Assembly (NCBI GenBank): GCA_038061695.1
Contig: JBBTYT010000014.1
Coordinates: 1-56,994, forward strand
Source of the DNA: M10-OD1-4 sp038061695
GTDB lineage: Bacteria; Patescibacteriota; Minisyncoccia; GWC2-36-17; M10-OD1-4
Direction of reading: 5' to 3'
Length of the DNA: 56,994 nt
Shown: one piece after another, positions 18,228 to 26,508 of the stretch
Layout: every line of letters starts with the position of its first letter
Numbering within the stretch: the first letter of the stretch is position 1
Made by a program: the position numbers and the translations under genes
The notes under the pieces: model-generated
The model's input: only the letters and a program-made list of their open reading frames with translations
Databases searched by the model: none
Told to the model about the DNA's origin: nothing

Positions 18228-20036
18228 TTATACCTCGTCAATTACCTTATGTGATTCTGTTTTCTTTGCCGACCGATCACCAGAATAGATCGACGGAGAT
18301 GATATACTCACTCTCGGATTATATTCTGATTCATTTGATTCTCTATCTAATGATTCAAACTTTGGTCTTTTTTTCTCTTTATCTATAACATACGCCGGTA
18401 TTTTCGTTCGTCTAACTTCTCTCATATCTTCTCTAGGTATTCCAGATTCAAATTGTGCAATAATTCCTCCTCCAGCCAATTCTTGTAAATCACCAGCCAA
18501 TCCTTGTAATTGTTGGGCAGCTGCAGCCACCTGTTGGTTAATACTACTCTGCTGTTGAATTGAAGCAGAGAATTGCTGTGCGCCAGAAGAATTCTGTTCT
18601 GCTACAGCCGCAATAGAATCCATGGTTTTTGCAACCTGCTGAACAGATACGCTTTGTTGTTGTACACCAAGAAATACTTCCTGAATTTTAGCAGAAACCT
18701 CCTGAATAACAGATGATATATTTTGAAGAGATTCTAGTGTATGACCAATAACTTTAGAACTTTCATCTGCGGTCTTCATTCCAACCTCAACTGAAGCAAC
18801 AGAATCATCAATTTGCACAACCATTTCTCCAATTTCATTTTTAATTTCATCTGCCGCCTTGCTTGATCCTTCTGCGAGTTTACGCACCTCATCCGCCACC
18901 ACAGCAAATCCTCTACCAGCTTCTCCTGCGCGAGCCGCTTCAATTGCGGCATTTAAAGCTAATAAGTTAGTCTGCTCGGAGATCGTCGTAATTGTATCAA
19001 CAATTTCACCTATGGATTTGGATTTTCCTGACATTGACTTAACTATCTTAGAGGCATTCATCATCATTTCTCTAATTTGATCCAAACTTTTTTGTGACTG
19101 CTCACTACCAGTACCTGCTTCCTGAGCCATTTGGGAAGTTTTTGTAGAGGTATTAACTGCATCTTGCGCTGAAACCGACATTTGCTGAATTGCCGTAGCC
19201 ATATTTGCTATAGATTTTGAAATTTCTTCAGCTTGCTTTGATTGCTGAGTAGAACCGGCCGCCATTTGCTGTGAAATAGAAGCATTTTGTTGTGACGCAG
19301 ATGACGCTTGCTGAGAAGAAGCAGAAAGCTGATTTGCGGCAGAGATAACTTGTGAAACAGAGCGACGTAACATATTATTGATTGATCTTAAAAGAAAGAC
19401 TAACAAAAGAATAGCGACAATAATAATCACGATTAATAAGAAAATGGCTAAATTATTAATAAAAGAGATATCATTAATAATTCCATTGTGCATAACATTC
19501 ATTCTAGAATTAACCTTTTCTTCCAAAATTGTAAATAATGGATTTACTGCTTCCATAACATCGTCAAACTTCTTAATTGATTCTGTGGAAAATTCTCCTT
19601 TTGCATTAAACATTGATGAATTGAGATATGCATTTATTAATCCTTCTCCAGCATCATTTAAATCTTTATTTAATTTTACCACCAAATCTTTTTCAGCCTG
19701 AGATATATCAAGTAAAGTGCCTTTTTCCCTAAATAAAGAAAAATACTTCTGAAATTTCTCTTCAGCCTCATTCCAATCCTTCCTACCATTTTCAATTTCA
19801 CCACCCATATAATCAGCACGCACAGAACCTTTTTGTAAGAAAGCAATTTTCATTCCAGTTGTTGCATCTACCAATGGCAAGACCATTTCAGAGATAGTTT
19901 TTGTATTTTTCAAAATCTTATTGTTTTGATATATATTTATTACACCAGAAATAGTAGATAAGATAATCAGTATCATAAATCCAAAAGTCAATCTTTTTGA
20001 GATTGTCAAATTTTTAAATAGATTCATATATTTCAT
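18228..20036 (-). CDS. methyl-accepting chemoreceptor without HAMP domain
   Basis: About 600 residues. TM1 lies at about 16-36, a helical sensing domain at 37-190, TM2 at about 196-219, then directly a long Gln/Ser-rich coiled coil whose hairpin tip reads EQTNLLALNAAIEAARAGEA at about 356-375, the CheA/CheW contact. There is no HAMP module between TM2 and the coiled coil. Ala/Glu/Gln-rich helices supply possible CheB/CheD sites. A 90-residue charged tail follows, without a clear CheR-binding pentapeptide. ATG at 20036 is preferred over an upstream TTG. It is the first gene of the operon. Confidence 0.9.
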   Translation of the reverse strand: MKYMNLFKNLTISKRLTFGFMILIILSTISGVINIYQNNKILKNTKTISEMVLPLVDATTGMKIAFLQKGSVRADYMGGEIENGRKDWNEAEEKFQKYFSLFREKGTLLDISQAEKDLVVKLNKDLNDAGEGLINAYLNSSMFNAKGEFSTESIKKFDDVMEAVNPLFTILEEKVNSRMNVMHNGIINDISFINNLAIFLLIVIIIVAILLLVFLLRSINNMLRRSVSQVISAANQLSASSQQASSASQQNASISQQMAAGSTQQSKQAEEISKSIANMATAIQQMSVSAQDAVNTSTKTSQMAQEAGTGSEQSQKSLDQIREMMMNASKIVKSMSGKSKSIGEIVDTITTISEQTNLLALNAAIEAARAGEAGRGFAVVADEVRKLAEGSSKAADEIKNEIGEMVVQIDDSVASVEVGMKTADESSKVIGHTLESLQNISSVIQEVSAKIQEVFLGVQQQSVSVQQVAKTMDSIAAVAEQNSSGAQQFSASIQQQSSINQQVAAAAQQLQGLAGDLQELAGGGIIAQFESGIPREDMREVRRTKIPAYVIDKEKKRPKFESLDRESNESEYNPRVSISSPSIYSGDRSAKKTESHKVIDEV

Positions 20037-20127
20037 AATCAATTATTTGTTATTAGTAAATTTAATATACATATTTATTTGTCCAAAATCGAAGAGCTTA
20101 ATTAGAAAACACAATACTATATAAAAC

Positions 20128-20153
20128 ATTATATATATATTAACATATGCCAA
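20128..20153 (-). promoter_or_regulatory. possible promoter of the chemosensory/pilus operon
   Basis: Reading leftwards, TTGGCA (complement of 20148-20153) is followed after 14 bases by TATAAT (complement of 20128-20133), about 90 bases before the receptor start. The spacer is shorter than the preferred 17, and the surrounding DNA is nearly all A/T, so other pairings are possible. It is the only promoter-like site I see before this long gene block. Confidence 0.3.
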
Positions 20154-20176
20154 ACACGCCTGTCTATGTTGATAAC

Positions 20177-20761
20177 TCAAAAAAAATAGATTTTTAATGA
20201 GCTTCTATTATTTTTCCAACTAATAAAAACATATTCATTTTTATCCAAATGAATAAGAGCGGATCTAAGAGCTTGCTTAGTATATTCTTTTCTATCTAAT
20301 CTGCCTTTTGTAAGAATACCTATTGCACCCTCGCAAGATCCAATCTGAGTATTTTTAGTTATTCCAGCTTTATTAATAGCCTGACTCATATCCAACCCAT
20401 CTTTTAGAATAAAATCCATCACTATCTTATCAGGAAATTCCCATGCCGACGATAAGCCAAGATGAAACTCCCTGCCATCATAAATAGCGCATACGCAGAC
20501 ATCCATATAACCGCTCTTTGTTTTTGGGACAGACATTAACCCCGACTCTATCCCTATACTATAATTACAATCTGAAAAAGAATTTTTAGCACGATTAATA
20601 GCTCCAGAAACAGTCTCTTAAAGAGATTTTGGCTGATGTGAAACATCAGAGGATGAATCAACACCTATAACCTCGCTATGAAGAAGATGCGGATAATCAA
20701 GAAGTATCTCCGCCACAGCTGAAATCTTTACCTGATTCTGTGAGCCAACTTTTATTTTCAT
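20177..20761 (-). pseudogene. DUF84/YjjX-type NTPase gene interrupted by an in-frame TAA
   Basis: Read through, the frame from the ATG at 20759-20761 to the TGA at 20177 codes for 194 residues of the inosine/xanthosine triphosphatase family: MKIKVGSQNQVKISAV at the start, SHQPKSL[stop]ETVSGAINRAK in the middle, then IGIESG, WEFP and GILTKGRLDRKEYTKQAL. The stop is TAA at 20618-20620, where relatives have Lys, Glu or similar; one base change from AAA would cause it. The remaining downstream ORF from 20536 (119 residues) lacks the N-terminal substrate-binding part. It begins seven bases after secA. Nonsense mutation or read error are both possible. Confidence 0.82.
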
Positions 20762-20767
20762 TTCTAT

Positions 20768-23419
20768 TTATTTCCCATGACACTTTTTGTATTTCTTGCC
20801 ACTTCCGCATAGACATAAATCATTCCTTCCTATTTTATCATTTCTCTTACCACTTTCAATTGATTTTAAAATCCCTCCACCGCCACTCATAATAATATTT
20901 TTAGGCATTGACTGCTGTGTGTGAGTTATTGAAGAAATTTTATATATTGTATTCGTAATATTCTTTCCGATGGAATCCAAAAGTCCCTCAAACAAAATAT
21001 GAGCCTCATTCTTAAATTCAACTAAAGGATCTTTCTGACCGTAAGCCCTTAACCTCACTGAATCCTTTAAATAGTCAATGCCATCAAGATGATCCATCCA
21101 AAGAAGATCTATATTTCTCAACATTATGCTTTTTTCAGCTTCTCTCATAGCATTACTACCAATTTCTACTTCCTTCTTTTCATAAAAATCAACCGCAATA
21201 TCAAATAAATATTTTTCTATATTATTCCTTCTATCATCAGGAGATAAAGCTTCTTTTGATATATCTGTTATTTTTGTTTTGACATCTTCATGAGCGAGGA
21301 TTATCGTTCTTACATCTTCAAATATCTCTTCTATATTCCACTTTTCTGAATGCTCATCTTGCGTATGAGCTGTTACAATTTTTTTAAACTCTTGATTAAT
21401 ATATTCTAAAACTTTAACTTTAGTATCCTCGCTTTTTAATATCTCTCTTCTGACAGAATAAACAGCCTCTCTCTGTCTATTCATAACTTCATCATATTGC
21501 AAAACATGATTTCTTGAGTCAAAATTAAATCCCTCAACTTTCTTCTGAGAAGATTCTATTGATCTTGTAATTATAGGATTTCTAATAGGCTGATCTTCAG
21601 GAACTCCCAAAGTATCCATCATAGACTTTATTCTATCAGCTCCGAATATTCTCAAAAGATCATCTTCCATAGATATAAAAAACTGTGATGACCCAGGATC
21701 ACCCTGTCTTCCAGCCCTACCCCTTAATTGATTATCTATCCTTCTTGATTCATGTCTTTCAGTTCCAAAAACAGCCAATCCTCCAAGATCTATAACTTTT
21801 TTAGCTTCATCCTTATTATATGGATTACCTCCTAAAATAATATCAACTCCCCTGCCTGCCATATTAGTTGCAATTGTAACAGATCCAAACTTGCCAGCTT
21901 GAGCTATAATCTCACCTTCTCTTTGATGATTCTTAGCATTTAAAAGCTCATGCTTTATCCCTTCTATTTTTAAAAGCTCTGAGAGGTATTCGTTTTTTTC
22001 AATTGAACCAGTACCAACCAAGACCGGCCTACCAATATCATTTAATTTTTTTAAATCTAATATTAATGCCTTAAACTTCCCTCTCTCATTTTTATAAACT
22101 AGGTCTCCAAAATCTTGTCTGATATTTTTTTTGTTTGAAGGAATAGAAATAACCTCCATACCAAAAACTTTTCCAAATTCTTCGGCTGATGTCTCTGCTG
22201 TTCCTGACATTCCAGAGAGTTTTCTATATAATCTAAAGAAATTTTGAAATGTTATAGATGCTAATGTTCTTGACTCTCTCTGTACCATCACTCCCTCTTT
22301 TGCCTCAATTGCCTGATGAAGACCTTCTGAATATCTTCTGCCCAACATAAGCCTGCCTGTAAATTCATCAACTATTATAATCTCGCCATCTTTAACAACA
22401 TAATCTTTATCTTTTTTAAAAAGAGTTTGAGCTCTTAAAGCCTGTTCGAGATGATGTATATATCTTAAACCAGAACCACCGGATATATCAGTATCATAAA
22501 TATTTTTAATTCCCAAAAGAGATTCCACCTTATCAATACCATCTTCCGTTAAAGAAACGGCTCTCATCTTCTCATCTATATTATAATGCTCGTTTTCTTT
22601 TAAATTCGGAATTAACCTTGCAAATTGAGCATAAAGACCAGTTGAATCTTCGTGTGGAGCGGATATTATAAGTGGTGTCCTAGCTTCGTCTATCAATATA
22701 GAATCAACCTCATCTACTATTGCAAAATTAGTACCTCTACCAACAACATCTTCTTCTGAAGGCGCCATATTATCACGAAGATAATCAAATCCGAGTTCAT
22801 TATTTGTGCAAAATGTTATATCGGCCGCATATGCTTCTTTTCTTGAGCATACAGTCATAAAAGCATCAGCAACTTTAAAACTTCCATCTTCATCACGCTC
22901 TTTGTCTAATTCTTTTATATTATCTGATGCTGGATTTGAATAAATATAAGATACTCCGTGATTAACACATCCCACAGAAACTCCTAAAGCATCATAGACT
23001 TGCCCCATCCAAGAAGCATCTCTCTTGGCAAGATAATCATTTACAGTAACAATATGGACTCCCTTGCCGCCTAAAGCATTTAAATATGCCGGTAGAGTAG
23101 CTACTAGGGTTTTTCCTTCTCCCGTCTTCATCTCAGCAAGATTACCTTTATGTAAAACCATACCTCCAATAAGCTGAACATCGTAATGCCTAAGCCCAAG
23201 TGTAAGTTGAGCAGATCTTCTGACCAAAGCAAACGCTTCAGGCAAAATATCATCTAGCGTTTCTCCTTTTTTTAATCTATCCTTAAACTCCTCCGTCTTT
23301 TTCTTTAAATCTTCAATAGAAAAAAGGTCAAACTCCTGAGCAAGAAGATTTATCTTATCTACTACTATTTGAAGTTTTTTTATAACTCTTTTATTTGGAT
23401 CTCCGAAAATTGAAAACAT
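20768..23419 (-). CDS. secA: preprotein translocase ATPase SecA
   Basis: The motor that drives unfolded secretory proteins through SecYEG. The 883-residue product has Walker A MKTGEGKTL near residue 105, the DEAD-type box IVDEVDSILIDEARTPLI, the helicase motif GRGVDIILGG and QLRGRAGRQGDPG. It ends in a zinc-binding SEC-C tail (CLCGSGKKYKKCHGK) that contacts ribosomes or SecB-like partners. Length is normal. It would export the pilins' partners, the propeller protein and other secreted proteins in this window. A hairpin lies just upstream of its start, and no Shine-Dalgarno is visible. Confidence 0.97.
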   Translation of the reverse strand: MFSIFGDPNKRVIKKLQIVVDKINLLAQEFDLFSIEDLKKKTEEFKDRLKKGETLDDILPEAFALVRRSAQLTLGLRHYDVQLIGGMVLHKGNLAEMKTGEGKTLVATLPAYLNALGGKGVHIVTVNDYLAKRDASWMGQVYDALGVSVGCVNHGVSYIYSNPASDNIKELDKERDEDGSFKVADAFMTVCSRKEAYAADITFCTNNELGFDYLRDNMAPSEEDVVGRGTNFAIVDEVDSILIDEARTPLIISAPHEDSTGLYAQFARLIPNLKENEHYNIDEKMRAVSLTEDGIDKVESLLGIKNIYDTDISGGSGLRYIHHLEQALRAQTLFKKDKDYVVKDGEIIIVDEFTGRLMLGRRYSEGLHQAIEAKEGVMVQRESRTLASITFQNFFRLYRKLSGMSGTAETSAEEFGKVFGMEVISIPSNKKNIRQDFGDLVYKNERGKFKALILDLKKLNDIGRPVLVGTGSIEKNEYLSELLKIEGIKHELLNAKNHQREGEIIAQAGKFGSVTIATNMAGRGVDIILGGNPYNKDEAKKVIDLGGLAVFGTERHESRRIDNQLRGRAGRQGDPGSSQFFISMEDDLLRIFGADRIKSMMDTLGVPEDQPIRNPIITRSIESSQKKVEGFNFDSRNHVLQYDEVMNRQREAVYSVRREILKSEDTKVKVLEYINQEFKKIVTAHTQDEHSEKWNIEEIFEDVRTIILAHEDVKTKITDISKEALSPDDRRNNIEKYLFDIAVDFYEKKEVEIGSNAMREAEKSIMLRNIDLLWMDHLDGIDYLKDSVRLRAYGQKDPLVEFKNEAHILFEGLLDSIGKNITNTIYKISSITHTQQSMPKNIIMSGGGGILKSIESGKRNDKIGRNDLCLCGSGKKYKKCHGK

Positions 23420-23440
23420 TTAATTAGGCGCTAGCTTTTA

Positions 23441-23474
23441 GGTTTTAAAGTTATTATCTTCATAACTTTCAACC
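23441..23474 (-). promoter_or_regulatory. intercistronic hairpin before secA
   Basis: GGTT at 23441 and AAAGTTAT at 23447-23454 pair with ATAACTTT at 23462-23469 and AACC at 23471-23474, leaving a seven-base loop. It lies after the hpf stop and 21 bases before the secA start in the direction of transcription. No T-run follows it, so it is not a standard terminator; control of secA translation or mRNA processing is possible. Confidence 0.45.
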
Positions 23475-23485
23475 TTACAACTATT

Positions 23486-23893
23486 TTATTTTTCTTTAGT
23501 AAGCCAAGCCATCGGAGATATAGATCTTAATTTCTTAATCAATCTTGCTCCTCTTTTATTTATTGCCTGTTTTTTACTTTTCCCATCCGTAAGCTGTCTT
23601 TCCATTAAGTCCTTTGTGGCATCAATAGCAACCCTAATATCCCAATCACTATGTTCAGCCCTATAAAGCTCTCCTTTTACCTTCATATTAATCTCAGCTC
23701 TATAAACATCTCCATGCCTATGATGTTTACTGATTCTTGCTATCTCAACAAAAGCCTCTACTGGAGCACTTTCTCCATCTTTAAAATCCTTTGCAACATT
23801 AATAAATCTTTCTAGAGAGCTAACTTTCTCATCTATATATATATTTATAGATGGAGTTAATTCTAAATTTGTAGCTTTAACATCTATTTTCAT
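23486..23893 (-). CDS. hpf: ribosome hibernation promoting factor (HPF/YfiA)
   Basis: Binds the 30S subunit and inactivates ribosomes in slow growth. The domain begins MKIDVKATNLELTPSI and continues with IDEKVSSLERF, the expected beta-alpha pattern, and RAEHSDWDIRVAIDATKDLMERQL, the second helix. The 135 residues suggest the short form, without a dimerisation domain. I choose ATG at 23891-23893: the 28 residues that could be added upstream look non-coding and run into a palindromic element. It is followed by secA. Confidence 0.88.
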   Translation of the reverse strand: MKIDVKATNLELTPSINIYIDEKVSSLERFINVAKDFKDGESAPVEAFVEIARISKHHRHGDVYRAEINMKVKGELYRAEHSDWDIRVAIDATKDLMERQLTDGKSKKQAINKRGARLIKKLRSISPMAWLTKEK

Positions 23894-23914
23894 AAAGATT
23901 AAATTAAAGATTAT

Positions 23915-24077
23915 ACTAGACCTACTGCTTAATAACTTTCGTAGCGAGATTTTTAAATAACGAGCGAGACGAAGCAAAAAAATAGAGTAATAATGGTTTT
24001 ATTATGATATTTTTTTGTAAAGTCGTAGCCGTTATTTAAAAATTGTAGCAGAAATGTTATTGAGTGGTGGGTCTAGT
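23915..24077. repeat. 163-bp fold-back palindrome (MITE- or REP-like)
   Basis: The ends are ACTAGACC at 23915-23922 and its exact complement GGTCTAGT at 24070-24077. Going inwards the arms stay related: AATAAC with GTTATT, and ATTTTTAAATAACG (from 23949) with CGTTATTTAAAAAT (from 24029). A second nested palindrome of CAAAAAAATA with TATTTTTTTG, then TAATAA with TTATTA, fills the centre. The whole element lies between hpf and the beta-propeller gene, codes for nothing, and could fold end to end. It resembles a non-autonomous fold-back element, but no second copy was found in this window. Confidence 0.75.
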
Positions 24078-24153
24078 TATATATTACTCTAAAAAAATCT
24101 CTTTGTAAAACAACACCACTTTCAGGATATTATAAGATTTTCAGTAAAAAATT

Positions 24154-26187
24154 TTATTGGAATTTTAATTCATTAACTCTTTCCCAATCCATCTCTGAGA
24201 CAACAATAATTTTATCATCACCTATAACATGAAGGTAATTATCAATATATACAGCTCTTTTAGCGTTAACACCGCTTATCGCTTTTTTAAGCTTTAAAGT
24301 ATCATTCTCATACGAGAATACATATCCTCCTTTACTGCCAGGAATAAAAAATACACTATTATCCTTATCCATTAAAAATGCCCTATGTGTATTTAAAACA
24401 TCAGACCAATATTCATCTAATAAATATTTAGATACCTCCTGAGGATTCTTTGGATCGGAAACATCAAACAAAGATAATTTAACACTTTGTCCTTCCATTC
24501 CAACTCCCAGAATTTTATCTTTTGTGATCGGATGTAAATACGCAGAATATCCTGGAATCTTTAATTCTCCCTCTAGCTTTGGAGCTCTTGGATCTTTTAA
24601 ATTAAGAACGAAGAATGGATCAACCTGCTTAAATGTAACAATATAACCCTTATCCTCTATAAATCTCACTGAATATATATTCTCACCAAGAGCCATATCT
24701 AATACAGAGCCAGATTTTTTCATCTTCTCATCAAGAATATAGAGATCGTTAGCAGACTCTGAAGATCCTCCAAGTCCAAATTGCCAAAATCCTTGTTGTC
24801 CAACAGTCACAGCCACACGAAGATTATCCTCATACTCATCCATAGAAAATTGATTAAGCAATCTTCCAGGAACAGTTCCTACAGCATCCACATTAAATTT
24901 TTCCAATCCTATTTTTACTATATTTGTTTTTTGTAAATCTCTTTTATGTTTTAAGAAAAAAGATTTCATTCTATTTTTAATTTCGTTTTCAAATACAAGA
25001 ATGTCATCACCGCTTAAAGAGCTTCTGAATTCCTCCAAAATAAACTGCAATTCTGTCATCTTAGCATTTTCACTAAGATCATAACCCTTTAACTTAGCTA
25101 AACGCTCAACTGTCTTATTAGGAAAAATATCCTTATTTTCATCAACAAAATTATAGAAAAACTCAATCATATCGCTAGAATATGCGTATGCGACATAGAT
25201 GGAATTTTTAGACATATATACAGTTGAATCGTACGAGCCTAAAAATGATATGCCTGAAAAAAGCGTTCCGCTTTTTAAATCTATAGTTGAAATACTATAA
25301 GTTACATTAACAGGAACGATCACTTCCGGACGATATATGCTCCCGCAAGGAATACTTATCTTCTCTCCGCTAACTTCAAATGGAGTTATGGGGCATGGGT
25401 CATTTCTATTAATATTGCTATTTGTCACAATATATATCTTATCGCCATATAATCTAGCTTGAACAAGTCCTGTGCCATCTTGTAAATTCACTTTCCATTT
25501 CTCTTTTGGATCAGATGGAGTTGAAATATCGTACCCGTAAATTGTATTTCCGGATAATACGACTAAGAGATCATCTTTTAGAAGTAAATTACCTGAGTTT
25601 TTTATAGTACTTATCTTTTTAAGATCAGCTGGTGGAAATGCATTTACAACCTTAGTCTCTCCTTTATAATAATCTGGCATTCTAAAATCAGATCTCATCA
25701 TAATACCGCCATAGAAATGATTCTCAGAAGATAGATATATATTTTTTCCATCCGTCTTTACAATATCCGGCTCATCTATCCCAAAAACCTGAACATTTGT
25801 CTCTGAAACTCTTATGGCAGGCGCCATACCCATCTCTCCCCCAATACCAGTCATTGATGGCACAGATAAGCCTTTTGTCATAGAATCAATAGATGTTGTT
25901 TCTATCAGACTTCCGCCAAAACCATACATCCCACCATAAGAGTCACTTTTTTTAATATACTCTTTAATATCTTCAATTGAAGTAACTTTCTTAAATTGAT
26001 CTTCTCCCCTCTGAATATAATTTTCCTTTATAGGTACATTTAAAAATGGTTCATTTTTCTGTTTTTTAAATGATAGTGGCAATCCGCTTTCCATTTGAAA
26101 TATCAAAAATAGAATGACAAATACAAATACTAAAGATAAGAATATGCTAATTGGAACATAATGATAATGATGTTGTTGTTTTTTCAT
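24154..26187 (-). CDS. membrane-anchored beta-propeller domain protein
   Basis: A 677-residue protein with a short cytoplasmic His-rich start, one transmembrane helix at about 11-31 and a large outer domain. The segment VQVFGIDEPDIVKTDGKNIYL is the signature opening of the Beta_propel (PF09826-type) family, followed by repeated blades such as GTGLVQARLYGDKIYIVT, SVRFIEDKGYIVTF and LHPITKDKILGVGM. Family members are exported proteins of unknown function, often in archaea and low-GC bacteria. It stands alone between the fold-back element and tRNA-Glu. No catalytic residues can be named. Confidence 0.85.
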   Translation of the reverse strand: MKKQQHHYHYVPISIFLSLVFVFVILFLIFQMESGLPLSFKKQKNEPFLNVPIKENYIQRGEDQFKKVTSIEDIKEYIKKSDSYGGMYGFGGSLIETTSIDSMTKGLSVPSMTGIGGEMGMAPAIRVSETNVQVFGIDEPDIVKTDGKNIYLSSENHFYGGIMMRSDFRMPDYYKGETKVVNAFPPADLKKISTIKNSGNLLLKDDLLVVLSGNTIYGYDISTPSDPKEKWKVNLQDGTGLVQARLYGDKIYIVTNSNINRNDPCPITPFEVSGEKISIPCGSIYRPEVIVPVNVTYSISTIDLKSGTLFSGISFLGSYDSTVYMSKNSIYVAYAYSSDMIEFFYNFVDENKDIFPNKTVERLAKLKGYDLSENAKMTELQFILEEFRSSLSGDDILVFENEIKNRMKSFFLKHKRDLQKTNIVKIGLEKFNVDAVGTVPGRLLNQFSMDEYEDNLRVAVTVGQQGFWQFGLGGSSESANDLYILDEKMKKSGSVLDMALGENIYSVRFIEDKGYIVTFKQVDPFFVLNLKDPRAPKLEGELKIPGYSAYLHPITKDKILGVGMEGQSVKLSLFDVSDPKNPQEVSKYLLDEYWSDVLNTHRAFLMDKDNSVFFIPGSKGGYVFSYENDTLKLKKAISGVNAKRAVYIDNYLHVIGDDKIIVVSEMDWERVNELKFQ

Positions 26188-26341
26188 ATTTTTTAATTAA
26201 AAATTATTTCACTATATTATATATAATATCACATATCTTTTAAAATTCTAATATTTGAAAGCAAAATCTCCAGATTTGGAACGAAATATGACTTACTCTT
26301 TTCATACAATTCTTAAATAACTTCTAATATAATAAATTAAG

Positions 26342-26416
26342 TATCGCTAGTGGGATTCGAACCCACGTTCCTACCGTGAGAGGGTAGTGTCCTAGACCGG
26401 GCTAGACGATAGCGAC
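26342..26416 (-). tRNA. tRNA-Glu (CTC anticodon)
   Basis: Reads GTCGCTATCGTCTAGCC at its 5' end. The acceptor stem GTCGCTA pairs with TAGCGAT through a G-U first pair, with A73 as discriminator. The D-arm GTCTAGCCCGGTCTAGGAC is typical of tRNA-Glu. The anticodon stem CTACC/GGTAG holds loop CTCTCAC with anticodon CTC, and the T-arm contains GGTTCGAATCC. CCA is not encoded. Confidence 0.95.
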
Positions 26417-26508
26417 ATGTTAGCTTCTAAAGATTCGTAAACAATATTACCATATTTTTTATATTTTTCAACTCTAAAAAAATTTAATAATTAAACAATC
26501 ATCTTTTT

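Noticed and set aside
20177..20179. TGA read as glycine, as in Gracilibacteria or SR1
   Set aside because: Conserved genes do not contain in-frame TGA at glycine positions, and TGA ends several genes (for example the kinase at 44369-44371), so the standard code applies.
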